Below, piece by piece: positions 42,520-51,138 of a stretch of 64,000 bases of DNA. Positions within the stretch are counted from its first letter, which is position 1; each line of letters begins with the position of its first letter. The stretch is from Chryseomicrobium excrementi (GTDB taxonomy: Bacteria > Bacillota > Bacilli > Bacillales_A > Planococcaceae), in the NCBI RefSeq assembly GCF_002798305.1, contig NZ_PCGR01000005.1, forward strand, positions 1 to 64,000, in the 5' to 3' direction. Below the pieces are notes generated by a model, which was not told where the DNA came from, ran no database searches, and was given only the letters and a program-made list of their open reading frames with translations. The translations under genes and the position numbers were made by a program.

Positions 42520-42549
42520 ACTGTGGATTTTCACAGTTTATTTTTTTTG
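42519..42549 (+). terminator. terminator after the SDR gene
   Basis: The perfect 7-bp stem AACTGTG/CACAGTT is followed by TATTTTTTTT. Confidence 0.85.
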
Positions 42550-42556
42550 AAAAAGA

Positions 42557-42585
42557 TTTACCTTTTGCAATAGATTCCATACACT
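42557..42585 (+). promoter_or_regulatory. candidate promoter of the TPR-GGDEF gene
   Basis: TTTACC (42557-42562) and TACACT (42580-42585) are 17 bp apart, 24 bp before the start codon. Confidence 0.45.
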
Positions 42586-42609
42586 CAAATAAAAGGGGGA
42601 GGCAGCGCA

Positions 42610-44166
42610 ATGACAACATATGATTCACTTTGGAAATCACAAATCATCCAAGAACCACAGGCCGTGGTCGACCAAGCCACAGTACTGCTATCCTCAGAAG
42701 AAAACACTTTAGAAGAACAAGCAGAGCTCCATTATTGGGTTGCTCTCAGCCATCGCTATTTGACAAAGATGGATCAATGTCTTCATCATGCGTATGAATC
42801 CGAATATCGTTATGAAAAACTCAGTGATATTGATGGGTTGGCCAAAGTGACCAATCTTATTGGTGTCGTGTATTTTTATAATGGATATTATGAAAAAGCT
42901 ATACGCTATTTTTTTACAGCGAAGGATTTAGCGCAACAGCAACAGAACTTCCCTACACTATGCAGAATTGAAAACAACATCGGTGAAGTATATAGAGAAA
43001 CGGAAGAGTTTGGGTTATCTGAACTTCATTACCAGCAAGCTTTAGACTATGCCAAACAATCTGAGGAGCCTTATTTTCAGGCAATCATTTTAGAAAATTT
43101 AGGCCAGCTGTCTTATCATCATGATGAACTCGAGAAAGCAGAATGCTATTTATTTGAAAGCAGAGCTTTATTACAGACACTGCATGATCGGTCTGCTTTA
43201 GCGGATGTCGAGAACAAACTCGGACTTGTCTTTATGAAAAGAGGACAGGTGGATCGAGCAGAAGAACATTTCCGAATGGCGTTTCAGCAGATACAGCCAG
43301 ACGGGAACCAACTGTATCTCACAGAGATATTAATGAACTTAGCAGAACTGTTAAGTGAGTATGATCAGAGTTATTTGGAACTTTTACAGGAAGCTGAAAA
43401 GTCGGCTGTCTCTATAGAAGCGCATCATTTGTTAAAGAAAATCTATCAAAGACTTTCTAGTTACTTTGAGGAGAGACAAGACTACAAGACAGCCCTCTCT
43501 TACTACAAACTAGTTCATCAGACAGAACAGATAGTGGAGTCTTCTTCGATGCGTACCAAATTAGAATTACTTCGAGTCGAAGTCAATCATAGCCAAGATT
43601 TGAATAAGATGAGTGCTTTAAATGAACAATTATCCTATGAAATTAACCAATTAAATGAAGAAGTGTATATGGACGAGTTGACTAAGGTGAAAAATCGTAA
43701 AGGATTGCATCAATATCTTGCATCTTCGCAAGCGGCCACTTATTTGCTTGCATTACTCGACATTGACCACTTTAAAATCTTCAATGACAGCCATGGCCAC
43801 CTCGCTGGCGATCATGCATTACATCAAGTGGCGCAGGCCTTACTCAGGGCGGTGACAACAGCATCATATGAGGCTTGTGTCGCTCGATTAGGTGGGGAAG
43901 AATTCATTGTCATAGTTCCAGTGCTCCAAGGCACGGATGTACAAAAAATCCTTACAGAGATTCAAAGAGAAATTCAAGTGTTAAAGCTTCCGTATTCGGA
44001 AGACAACAAAGCCCAAGTCGTCACAGTGAGCGGAGGGGCACTTGTAACCTCAGAAGATGTGAATGAACATTTCATGGAACTCTATAAAAAAATGGATGAA
44101 CTGTTGTATCAAGTGAAGCAGAATGGACGCAATCAAATTCTCTTGCAACAATTCCGACAAAACTAA
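42610..44166 (+). CDS. TPR-repeat diguanylate cyclase (GGDEF)
   Basis: A 518-residue cytoplasmic protein without membrane segments. About 30-320 are tetratricopeptide repeats (for example EKAIRYFFTAKDLAQQ), followed by a short coiled coil (about 320-350) and a GGDEF domain (about 350-512). MDELTKVKNRKGL begins the domain, DIDHFKIFNDSHGH is the metal/nucleotide loop, and the active site is GGEEF (428-432), so c-di-GMP synthesis is expected. The TPR part probably senses a protein or peptide partner. AGGGGGAGG precedes the ATG. The next gene encodes nitric oxide synthase, 73 bp on. Confidence 0.9.
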   Translation: MTTYDSLWKSQIIQEPQAVVDQATVLLSSEENTLEEQAELHYWVALSHRYLTKMDQCLHHAYESEYRYEKLSDIDGLAKVTNLIGVVYFYNGYYEKAIRYFFTAKDLAQQQQNFPTLCRIENNIGEVYRETEEFGLSELHYQQALDYAKQSEEPYFQAIILENLGQLSYHHDELEKAECYLFESRALLQTLHDRSALADVENKLGLVFMKRGQVDRAEEHFRMAFQQIQPDGNQLYLTEILMNLAELLSEYDQSYLELLQEAEKSAVSIEAHHLLKKIYQRLSSYFEERQDYKTALSYYKLVHQTEQIVESSSMRTKLELLRVEVNHSQDLNKMSALNEQLSYEINQLNEEVYMDELTKVKNRKGLHQYLASSQAATYLLALLDIDHFKIFNDSHGHLAGDHALHQVAQALLRAVTTASYEACVARLGGEEFIVIVPVLQGTDVQKILTEIQREIQVLKLPYSEDNKAQVVTVSGGALVTSEDVNEHFMELYKKMDELLYQVKQNGRNQILLQQFRQN

Positions 44167-44211
44167 TGGACATTTCTAAAGTCATCCTTTGCTTTTCGAG
44201 ATCAACCTTCA

Positions 44212-44227
44212 GTACTATTAACAGTAC
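44212..44227. promoter_or_regulatory. palindrome just before the nos start
   Basis: GTACTATTAACAGTAC is symmetrical at seven of eight positions and ends one base before GGAGGG. TTGCTT (44189-44194) and TACTAT (44213-44218) could be a weak promoter with an 18-bp spacer. An operator overlapping the start site is possible; no regulator is known. Confidence 0.35.
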
Positions 44228-44239
44228 GGAGGGAATCCT

Positions 44240-45292
44240 ATGAAGCAGAAAGCCTATGATTTTTTAACTTTATATTGTCGTGAACTAAACAAAGAGCCCG
44301 CCTTCTTTACAGAACGCTGGATGCAGATAGAATCCCAAATTGAAAACGAGGGAACTTATACGCTGACTGATGAAGAGCTCGACTATGGTTCCAAGGTTGC
44401 TTGGCGTAACAGCAACAAATGTATCGGCCGTCTTTTCTGGCAGACCATGCATGTCCATGATTATCGAAGATTGATTGAGCCAGAGGAAATTATGAAAGCT
44501 CTTGTCCATCACATTCAGTACGCAACCAATGGTGGCAAAATCAAACCTACGATTTCCATATTTCATCCAAGCGTCCGTATTTGGAATCACCAGTTGTTGC
44601 GATATGCCGGATATGAACGAGATGGAACCATTATTGGAGACTCAGACTCACTTGCCTTTACTAAAATCTGTGAAGAATTAGGATGGAAAGGTACAGGGAC
44701 GTCTTTTGAGCTATTACCTTTAGTAGTTCAAATCGGAGAAGCGCCACCATTTTGGACAGAAATCCCTAAAGACGTCGTGCTGGAAGTTCCGATTAGTCAT
44801 CCTGAAAATGATCAGTTTACAGAGCTTGAATTGAAATGGTATGCAGTTCCCATCATCTCTTCCATGAAATTAGAGGTTGGCGGCATCGAGTTTCCAGCAG
44901 CGCCGTTCAACGGATGGTATATGGGAACTGAAATTGGAGCTCGCAATCTGGCTGATGAACACCGCTATAATCAACTTCCGAAAGTGGCGGAGTTGTTTGA
45001 ACTCAATCAACAATCGGCATCAAGCTTGTGGAAAGATCGAGCGCTAGTAGAACTTAATCTTGCGGTCTTGCACTCATTTAAAACTGCGGGTGTTAGTATT
45101 GTCGATCACCATACAGCAGCTGTGCAGTTTAGACAATTTGAACAGCAAGAACAGAAGCAGGGGCGAGACGTGACAGGAATGTGGAGCTGGTTGATTCCAC
45201 CATTGTCTCCGGCAGCTACTCATGTTTTTCATAAGCCTTATAATAATCAGACGAAATCTCCAAATTTCTTCTATCAAAAAAATCCTTACTAA
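44240..45292 (+). CDS. nos: bacterial nitric oxide synthase oxygenase
   Basis: The oxygenase makes nitric oxide and citrulline from arginine, drawing electrons from general flavodoxin-type reductases. The 350-residue protein lacks a reductase domain, as usual in Bacillales. Heme is ligated by Cys61 in WRNSNKCIGR. The substrate-binding Glu is in FNGWYMGTEIGARN, and the pterin-site Trp is in MWSWLIPPLSPA. Bacterial NOS protects against oxidative stress and antibiotics in Bacillus and Staphylococcus. GGAGGG precedes the ATG. Confidence 0.95.
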   Translation: MKQKAYDFLTLYCRELNKEPAFFTERWMQIESQIENEGTYTLTDEELDYGSKVAWRNSNKCIGRLFWQTMHVHDYRRLIEPEEIMKALVHHIQYATNGGKIKPTISIFHPSVRIWNHQLLRYAGYERDGTIIGDSDSLAFTKICEELGWKGTGTSFELLPLVVQIGEAPPFWTEIPKDVVLEVPISHPENDQFTELELKWYAVPIISSMKLEVGGIEFPAAPFNGWYMGTEIGARNLADEHRYNQLPKVAELFELNQQSASSLWKDRALVELNLAVLHSFKTAGVSIVDHHTAAVQFRQFEQQEQKQGRDVTGMWSWLIPPLSPAATHVFHKPYNNQTKSPNFFYQKNPY

Positions 45293-45298
45293 ATAGAG

Positions 45299-45503
45299 GG
45301 TGGGACATAACTAGTATGTTTCACTAAAATAGTAGAGATGGATGATTTTAATAGAGTGCAGGGGTGACTCCAGCGGGGTTAAAAGCGGGAGCTGAGACCT
45401 TGGCTCAGCCCGCGCCCGCGGAACGCTTCCCCTGCACGTGATAGTATGTAATATAGGCAGTTTCTCAAAAGAGAAACTGCCTTTTCTAGGTTATGTCCCA
45501 ACC
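45299..45503. repeat. 205-bp intergenic element with inverted GGGACATAAC ends
   Basis: GGGACATAAC (45302-45311) and GTTATGTCCC (45490-45499) are a perfect 10-bp inverted repeat bounding the element; CTAG follows inside on both sides. Inside, GTGCAGGGG/CCCCTGCAC (45356-45364, 45429-45437) closes a GC-rich segment with GCTGAG/CTCAGC, and a terminator hairpin lies at 45456-45485. Similar GGGACATAAC-ended and GGGAGCTGAG-containing intergenic repeats are common in staphylococci and Planococcaceae, as far as I can recall. Confidence 0.75.
45456..45485 (+). terminator. terminator after nos (inside the repeat element)
   Basis: The perfect 11-bp stem GGCAGTTTCTC/GAGAAACTGCC with an AAAA loop is followed by TTTT. 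Confidence 0.85.
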
Positions 45504-45512
45504 ACTTTTTCA

Positions 45513-46967
45513 TTAATAAGTCGTAACTTTAATCAATTTTTGGAATGTATAAATCCAACGTTGCCACCAGGTGAACTCATTTTGGTACTCATCTAGATTT
45601 ACGGTGTACTCTGCGTCCTCGTTACTCCATAACCGTTCAAAGTAAGCAGTAAACTCACTCGACAAGTCACTTTCAAGTGGTGAAATGACGCGAATATTGG
45701 TTTCTAGGTTGTAATCATCCAACGTGCGCTCCGTATAATTGGCAGAACCACTTGAAATGATGGAACGGTCCGTTTGAATATGAATAGCTTTAGAGTGGTA
45801 TTGGCCCACTACTGTGTTATACCATCGAATTTCTAGCTTTCCATCCGTATCTTCGACAAGCTCTTGAGCAACGGGTCGGTTTGGCAGACCAGATTTTTGT
45901 CGTCCGAATGAGTTTTCATTTGGATCTAAAATCATGCGAACTTGAACACCTCGGTTTGCCGCGTCTATTAGTGCGTTGACTATGTCTCGTTTTGCAATAA
46001 AGAACATCATTAAGTCAATCCGGTCACCTTCTTGAGTCGCCTCAATATCTGTTAAGAGAGCATCCAAAATTTTCTTTTCCGTTAAGATTTGTCCCTCATA
46101 CTCAAACTCTTCTTCTTGAGCTTCTTCATTCACTCGTGGAAGTTCAGGACCTCCTGAAAACTTTGTCACAGCTTCTTCTGATTCTAAGAGATCATTTAAT
46201 AGCGCTGCTCCAGTAAAACGAAGTGCGATATTCCCATGAAGGCCGCTTGCATCATGCGGGTTGGCTGAAGAAACCATGCCTTCTTTTTCCGTGATGACCA
46301 CTTTTCTGTGATTAGCTTTCACATTAAGTAAAGTGAGGTAGGAAGCTAAAGTCATCTTAGGAGCTTCACTTGCCATAGCATTAGGAATCCATCCATTATC
46401 TCCGGTATCAAACCATTGAAAGAAAGTCCGGTAAAGTCCAGAGTAAATCGGAGTAGAGTCGCGAAGTGGATCAAGATTTGTATAGACAATTTCCACTCCT
46501 GCATCGCGCATTTTTTTAAACCACTCGTTCTCATAAGACCCGTACCCTCTGTTTATAGGATCTGTGATAAAGATGACGGGCATATCGGGATGTTGTTGTT
46601 TTTTTGTAGCCATAGCAGAGGAAAGGTCCTCTGCAATTGAAGGAAAGCCCTCGTCTTTTTCATAAAATCCGTCCATTAAAAACATATCCACCACTACAAA
46701 TTCTTCAGCGGAATCAATCATCTCGTAAATGGAATTGAAAATGTCATTATCTGTTTGTCGAGTATCACCTGTGTCATCCAGAGCATAGGTTAGATCTGTT
46801 ACCATTTCAATTTCAGAAATAGGGTGTAAGTCTCCATTGTATGAAACACCATCAGGCAATGGCTTAAAGGTATGCCAAAGAATCATGCCAGCATAAATCA
46901 CAATTAGTACAGCTAGTAGTGAAAATACGATTCTTTTTCTCTTGGACCATCTCTTAAATCTCCCCAT
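45513..46967 (-). CDS. phospholipase D-like membrane protein
   Basis: The 484-residue protein has a basic N-terminus, one membrane helix (about 13-30) and two phospholipase D-type halves on the outer side. The first HKD-like motif reads NHRKVVITEKEGMVSSAN and the second YHSKAIHIQTDRSIISSGSAN. His and Lys are kept in both, but the Asp of each motif is replaced (Glu in the first, Gln in the second). It is related to cardiolipin synthases but has a single membrane segment, so a lipid transphosphatidylase or hydrolase role is only inferred. GAGGAA precedes the ATG. Confidence 0.82.
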   Translation of the reverse strand: MGRFKRWSKRKRIVFSLLAVLIVIYAGMILWHTFKPLPDGVSYNGDLHPISEIEMVTDLTYALDDTGDTRQTDNDIFNSIYEMIDSAEEFVVVDMFLMDGFYEKDEGFPSIAEDLSSAMATKKQQHPDMPVIFITDPINRGYGSYENEWFKKMRDAGVEIVYTNLDPLRDSTPIYSGLYRTFFQWFDTGDNGWIPNAMASEAPKMTLASYLTLLNVKANHRKVVITEKEGMVSSANPHDASGLHGNIALRFTGAALLNDLLESEEAVTKFSGGPELPRVNEEAQEEEFEYEGQILTEKKILDALLTDIEATQEGDRIDLMMFFIAKRDIVNALIDAANRGVQVRMILDPNENSFGRQKSGLPNRPVAQELVEDTDGKLEIRWYNTVVGQYHSKAIHIQTDRSIISSGSANYTERTLDDYNLETNIRVISPLESDLSSEFTAYFERLWSNEDAEYTVNLDEYQNEFTWWQRWIYTFQKLIKVTTY

Positions 46968-47034
46968 TTGTCATTCCTCTTCCCTAGTCATTATGTATAG
47001 TACTTTCTTATCACAAATACCCATTCCACCAAAC

Positions 47035-47063
47035 AAAAAAACGTGTACACAATGTGTACACGT
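47035..47063 (-). terminator. queT terminator
   Basis: On the minus strand the perfect 10-bp stem ACGTGTACAC/GTGTACACGT with a 3-nt loop is followed by TTTTTTTG. It begins within the stop codon of queT. Confidence 0.9.
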
Positions 47064-47548
47064 CAGTTTAAAAGAGTCGCAAGGTTTAAGCGTTTACCAA
47101 GAGCCTTTATGATAGGGATTCCGATCAGCATAACAATCAGTTCACCTGCGCCTACTGTTAACCAAGTCAAATAGAAAGGTAGTGCGTAGACGAGTACGAG
47201 TTCATAAGCAATGATAAAAGTAGTTAGAGTGAATACTACTGCTGTTACTATCATTTTATGAGTCTCAGATTTAAGGCGAGGGATGATCAATAGTACAACA
47301 CCAAGTGAGATGACAGAATGTGCAACACCAAACGTCAAATCATAAATCCCTAAAGGTGAAAACAGATTGGTAATAAATACACCGGCTACGATTCCAAAGA
47401 AGTATCGTTTGTTAAAAACGATCAAGTGATTGAACATCTCGGCGATACGAAATTGAAGATTTCCGAAAGCAAGTGCTGGAATGGCCAACGAGACAGCTAC
47501 ATAAAGCGCTGCGATGATCGCATTCACTGTTAAAGTTTTCATTTTCAT
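47063..47548 (-). CDS. queT: queuosine precursor transporter QueT
   Basis: QueT is the substrate-binding membrane subunit (S component) of an ECF-type importer for the queuosine precursor preQ1. The 161-residue protein has five or six hydrophobic segments and family segments IAALYVAVSLAIPALAFG and QFRIAEMFNHLIVF. The start is ATG 47548 behind AAGGAG; a longer frame to 47602 runs through the riboswitch and was rejected. The preQ1 riboswitch in front supports the substrate assignment. Confidence 0.93.
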   Translation of the reverse strand: MKMKTLTVNAIIAALYVAVSLAIPALAFGNLQFRIAEMFNHLIVFNKRYFFGIVAGVFITNLFSPLGIYDLTFGVAHSVISLGVVLLIIPRLKSETHKMIVTAVVFTLTTFIIAYELVLVYALPFYLTWLTVGAGELIVMLIGIPIIKALGKRLNLATLLN

Positions 47549-47557
47549 ATTTCTAAG

Positions 47558-47596
47558 CTCCTTAGTTTTTTTACGTGGGAGGTTCTCGAACCACGA
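47558..47596 (-). promoter_or_regulatory. preQ1-I riboswitch
   Basis: On the minus strand: P1 CGTGG/CCACG, a loop starting TTC, and the A-rich tail TAAAAAAACTAAGGAG in which the ACTAA segment and the Shine-Dalgarno site run together. This is the type I preQ1 aptamer layout. Ligand binding should hide the ribosome binding site of queT, so control is probably translational. Confidence 0.85.
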
Positions 47597-47610
47597 ATTC
47601 ACAAATGTTG

Positions 47611-47639
47611 ATTTTACAACAAATCAGAATGCTCGTCAA
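47611..47639 (-). promoter_or_regulatory. queT promoter
   Basis: On the minus strand TTGACG and TAAAAT are 17 bp apart, placing transcription start about 8 nt before the preQ1 aptamer. Confidence 0.75.
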
Positions 47640-47687
47640 TAAAGGTTTAATACAGGTGAATAAGAGAAAAAAATAGAAACAAAGTAG

Positions 47688-47716
47688 TTGAAGTTTTATA
47701 CCCCCTATGGTATATT
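47688..47716 (+). promoter_or_regulatory. cstB promoter with CstR-type operator
   Basis: TTGAAG (47688-47693) and TATATT (47711-47716) are 17 bp apart. Between them lies ATACCCCCTATGGTAT (47698-47713), the GC-tract dyad of the CsoR/CstR class of operators. A repressor bound there would block polymerase. The cstR homologue is encoded in the same operon. Confidence 0.75.
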
Positions 47717-47759
47717 CTCAATAACAACAAATTAATTTGATTAACGGAGGTTTTCAATC

Positions 47760-49151
47760 ATGTTATTTCGTTCCTTTTTCGATGAAAAGTTAGCACAATA
47801 TACGTACTTAGTAGGATGCCAACGAACAGGAGAAGCGTTAGTCATTGATCCAGCACGTCAAGTGGATGAGGTAGTGGAAGCAGCTAAAAAAGAAGGACTC
47901 CATATAACAGCTGCAACAGAAACACATATCCACGCCGATTTTGTATCAGGTTCACGTCAATTAGCAGAACAATATGGAGTCAAGTTGTACTTGTCTGACG
48001 AAGGCGATGAAAATTGGAAGTATGGCTACACAGACGGCTTGAATGTAGAGCTTTTAAAAGATGGATCTAAATTTTCAATTGGAAACATCGATTTTGAAGT
48101 CATGCATACCCCGGGGCATACCCCAGAGAGCATTTCATTTGTCTTAACAGACCGGGGAGGCGGCGCATCAAAACCGATGGGAATCTTTACAGGTGACTTC
48201 GTATTTGTAGGAGATGTGGGTCGTCCAGATTTACTTGAAAAAGCAGCTGGTGCTGCCGGAACTGCAGATTCAGGAGCACGTGACATGTATCGATCGGTTC
48301 AGCGCTTCAAAGAATTACCCGACTACTTGATGGTTTGGCCAGCACATGGTGCGGGTTCTGCATGTGGGAAGTCACTTGGAGCAGTTCCCTCTTCAACAGT
48401 AGGTTATGAAAAGCAATTCAACTGGGCTATGCAAATCAATGATGAACAAGCTTTTGTTGATGAACTATTAAAAGATCAACCTGAAGCACCTATTTATTTT
48501 GCGGAAATGAAAAAAGTAAACAAAATCGGTCCTGCGGTCTTACAACAAGACAAACGAGTCCCTGATTTTTCTGCACAAGAGGTTAAAGAGGCACTATCGC
48601 AAGAAAAAACTTTAGTCATTGATACGCGTCCTGCTACAATCGCAGAAAAAACGCTTTTACCAGGTTCGATCAATGTTCCTTATAACAAATCGTTCACTAA
48701 CTGGGTTGGCTGGCTTGCAAACTATGATGAAGATTTAGTCATTATCGGAGAACCATACGAGAAAGAAGAAATCCTAGAATCTCTTCAATCCATTCACTTT
48801 GATCGAATCGTTGGGTATGCTTCTGTTGATGTTGCTGCAGAATGGGAGGAACACGACTCTTACGAAACCTTGACCGTTAACGAGTTTACGGAACAAGCAA
48901 AAAAACAAGACACTTATGTACTCGATGTACGAAATGACGTGGAATGGGGAGATGGTCATTTAGAAGAAGCCCATCATCATTTCTTAGGAAAAATTCGTGA
49001 CACAGAATTACCTAAAGACAAAACACTTCTTGTCTACTGTCAAGGTGGTGCTCGCTCTGCAATCGCTTCTAGCGTACTGAAATCTCGTGGGTTTGAAGAT
49101 GTAAAACACATGGCAGGCGGTTATGGCGCCTACCTACGTGAACAAAACTAA
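47760..49151 (+). CDS. cstB: MBL-fold persulfide dioxygenase-rhodanese fusion (CstB-like)
   Basis: This enzyme oxidises persulfides and gives thiosulfate in sulfide detoxification. Its 463 residues comprise an N-terminal metallo-beta-lactamase domain (about 1-250; THIHADF at 54-60, HTPGHTPESISF, FTGDFVFVGDVGRPDL), a middle rhodanese domain without an active-site Cys (about 275-355), and a C-terminal rhodanese with Cys427 in VYCQGGARS. This three-part order matches S. aureus CstB. The MBL motif has Phe where many relatives have the second His of HxHxDH; mononuclear iron dioxygenases do not need it. Confidence 0.9.
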   Translation: MLFRSFFDEKLAQYTYLVGCQRTGEALVIDPARQVDEVVEAAKKEGLHITAATETHIHADFVSGSRQLAEQYGVKLYLSDEGDENWKYGYTDGLNVELLKDGSKFSIGNIDFEVMHTPGHTPESISFVLTDRGGGASKPMGIFTGDFVFVGDVGRPDLLEKAAGAAGTADSGARDMYRSVQRFKELPDYLMVWPAHGAGSACGKSLGAVPSSTVGYEKQFNWAMQINDEQAFVDELLKDQPEAPIYFAEMKKVNKIGPAVLQQDKRVPDFSAQEVKEALSQEKTLVIDTRPATIAEKTLLPGSINVPYNKSFTNWVGWLANYDEDLVIIGEPYEKEEILESLQSIHFDRIVGYASVDVAAEWEEHDSYETLTVNEFTEQAKKQDTYVLDVRNDVEWGDGHLEEAHHHFLGKIRDTELPKDKTLLVYCQGGARSAIASSVLKSRGFEDVKHMAGGYGAYLREQN

Positions 49152-49171
49152 TTTAGAAAGAAGGAACTACT

Positions 49172-49686
<515 letters not shown>

Positions 49687-49697
49687 GGGATTTTGAA

Positions 49698-50051
49698 ATG
49701 GAATGGATTTTTATCGCGGCGATTGTAGGGTTTATCGCATGGCGCATGATGGGATCAAAAAATGTACCATCCATCAACACACAAGATTTAAAAAACGTAT
49801 TACAAGATAATAGCAAACAGTTTATCGATGTTCGAACTCCTGCTGAATACAAAGGGCGTCACATCAAACAATTCAAAAATATGCCCCTAAATACGTTACC
49901 AAACCAACTTGGCAAGCTCGACAGAGAAAAAGAAACCATCGTCATCTGCCAGTCTGGTATGAGAAGTTCACGTGCATGCCAAATTTTGAAGCAAGCAGGT
50001 TTTACAAATGTAACCAACGTTCGTGGCGGAATGAGTCAGTGGAACGGTTAA
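49698..50051 (+). CDS. membrane-anchored single-domain rhodanese
   Basis: A 117-residue protein with an N-terminal membrane helix (about 2-18) and a rhodanese domain with active-site Cys84 in VICQSGMRSSRA. It would carry persulfide sulfur at the membrane. It is the fourth gene of the cst-like operon, 11 bp after cstR, which agrees with a role in sulfide oxidation. Confidence 0.88.
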   Translation: MEWIFIAAIVGFIAWRMMGSKNVPSINTQDLKNVLQDNSKQFIDVRTPAEYKGRHIKQFKNMPLNTLPNQLGKLDREKETIVICQSGMRSSRACQILKQAGFTNVTNVRGGMSQWNG

Positions 50052-50061
50052 GCATTTTATT

Positions 50062-50089
50062 TTGAAGTTGAGCTTTATAGGTCTAGACT
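50062..50089 (+). promoter_or_regulatory. candidate promoter of the flavin oxidoreductase gene
   Basis: TTGAAG (50062-50067) and TAGACT (50084-50089) are 16 bp apart, 15 bp before the start codon. Confidence 0.4.
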
Positions 50090-50104
50090 AAGAGAGGAAA
50101 GGTC

Positions 50105-51100
50105 GTGAAATTAATGACTAAACTCTCTTTTTTAGATTTAGCTTCTGTGCGAGAAAATGAGACCTCAGCAGACAGCTTCCAACATAGCAAAAGATTAGTC
50201 CAACAAGCAGAACAATTAGGGTATCACCGCTACTGGGTAGCAGAACACCACAACATGCAAGGTGTTGCGAGCTCTGCAACTTCAGTATTGATTGGCTATC
50301 TAGCGGGCCATACGAACTCGATTCGCATTGGAGCAGGGGGCATCATGCTTCCGAATCACGCGCCATATGTGATTGCAGAACAATTTGGTACATTAGATGC
50401 CATGTATCCAGGAAGAATCGATTTAGGACTTGGTCGAGCACCAGGAACAGATATGATGACGGCTCGGGCATTGCGACGAGATCATCAAGGAGCCGACGAT
50501 TTTCCTGAACTCGTTTCTGAGCTCTTGCATTACTTGGCTCCAGTTGATGAAAGTCGCATACCAGCCGTAATGGCAGTGCCAGGAGCTGGTGCAGACGTTC
50601 CTGTATGGTTGCTTGGGTCGAGTACGTTCAGTGCGCGACTTGCAGCTCAAATGGGTCTTCCATTTGCGTTTGCAAGCCATTTTGCGCCGGATCAATTGAT
50701 GCAAGCCCTTGAACTGTATTACCGCAATTTTAAACCGTCATCTTATTTAGATCAACCATATGCGATGGCAGCAGTCAATGTGGTGGCAGCTGCTTCGGAT
50801 GAAGAAGCGGAGCAACTAAGCACCACTCTCATCCAACAGTTCTTATCTATCATTCGAGGGCACAAGCACAAGATGCGTCCGCCTATTGCGATGGATCAGT
50901 TAGATTGGACGCCGTCTGAGCAAATGATGGTGGAGCGTACGGTTAGAGCTCGAATTGTAGGTTCTGAAGAGACCGTGCGTGAGCAATTGGAAGCGTTCAA
51001 AAAACAGACAGGTGTGCAAGAAATCATGATCAGTACTCCGATTTACGATGTTGAAAAACGTCTAGAATCCATGGCTATCACGATGAATGCTACAAAATAA
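50105..51100 (+). CDS. LLM-class flavin-dependent oxidoreductase
   Basis: A 331-residue member of the bacterial luciferase-like monooxygenase family, which uses reduced FMN supplied by another enzyme. [11 protein letters not shown] and [20 protein letters not shown] (in its core) and [11 protein letters not shown] are typical of the YtnJ/YddN-like branch. The substrate is unknown. Start: GTG 50105 sits about 7 nt after GAGG; ATG 50114, three codons later, is an alternative. A bidirectional terminator separates it from convergent dapF. Confidence 0.87.
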   Translation: MKLMTKLSFLDLASVRENETSADSFQHSKRLVQQAEQLGYHRYWVAEHHNMQGVASSATSVLIGYLAGHTNSIRIGAGGIMLPNHAPYVIAEQFGTLDAMYPGRIDLGLGRAPGTDMMTARALRRDHQGADDFPELVSELLHYLAPVDESRIPAVMAVPGAGADVPVWLLGSSTFSARLAAQMGLPFAFASHFAPDQLMQALELYYRNFKPSSYLDQPYAMAAVNVVAAASDEEAEQLSTTLIQQFLSIIRGHKHKMRPPIAMDQLDWTPSEQMMVERTVRARIVGSEETVREQLEAFKKQTGVQEIMISTPIYDVEKRLESMAITMNATK

Positions 51101-51138
51101 AAGTTCGGAAGCTCCACGAGGGCTTCCGAACTTTTTTA
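51101..51138. terminator. bidirectional terminator between the flavin oxidoreductase and dapF
   Basis: The perfect 12-bp stem AAGTTCGGAAGC/GCTTCCGAACTT has T-rich tracts on both sides (TTTTTTT forward, TTTTATTTT reverse), so it can end both convergent genes. Confidence 0.92.

Noticed and set aside
47549-47602. Longer queT reading frame starting at 47602
   Set aside because: It runs through the preQ1 riboswitch and Shine-Dalgarno site; ATG 47548 is the natural start.
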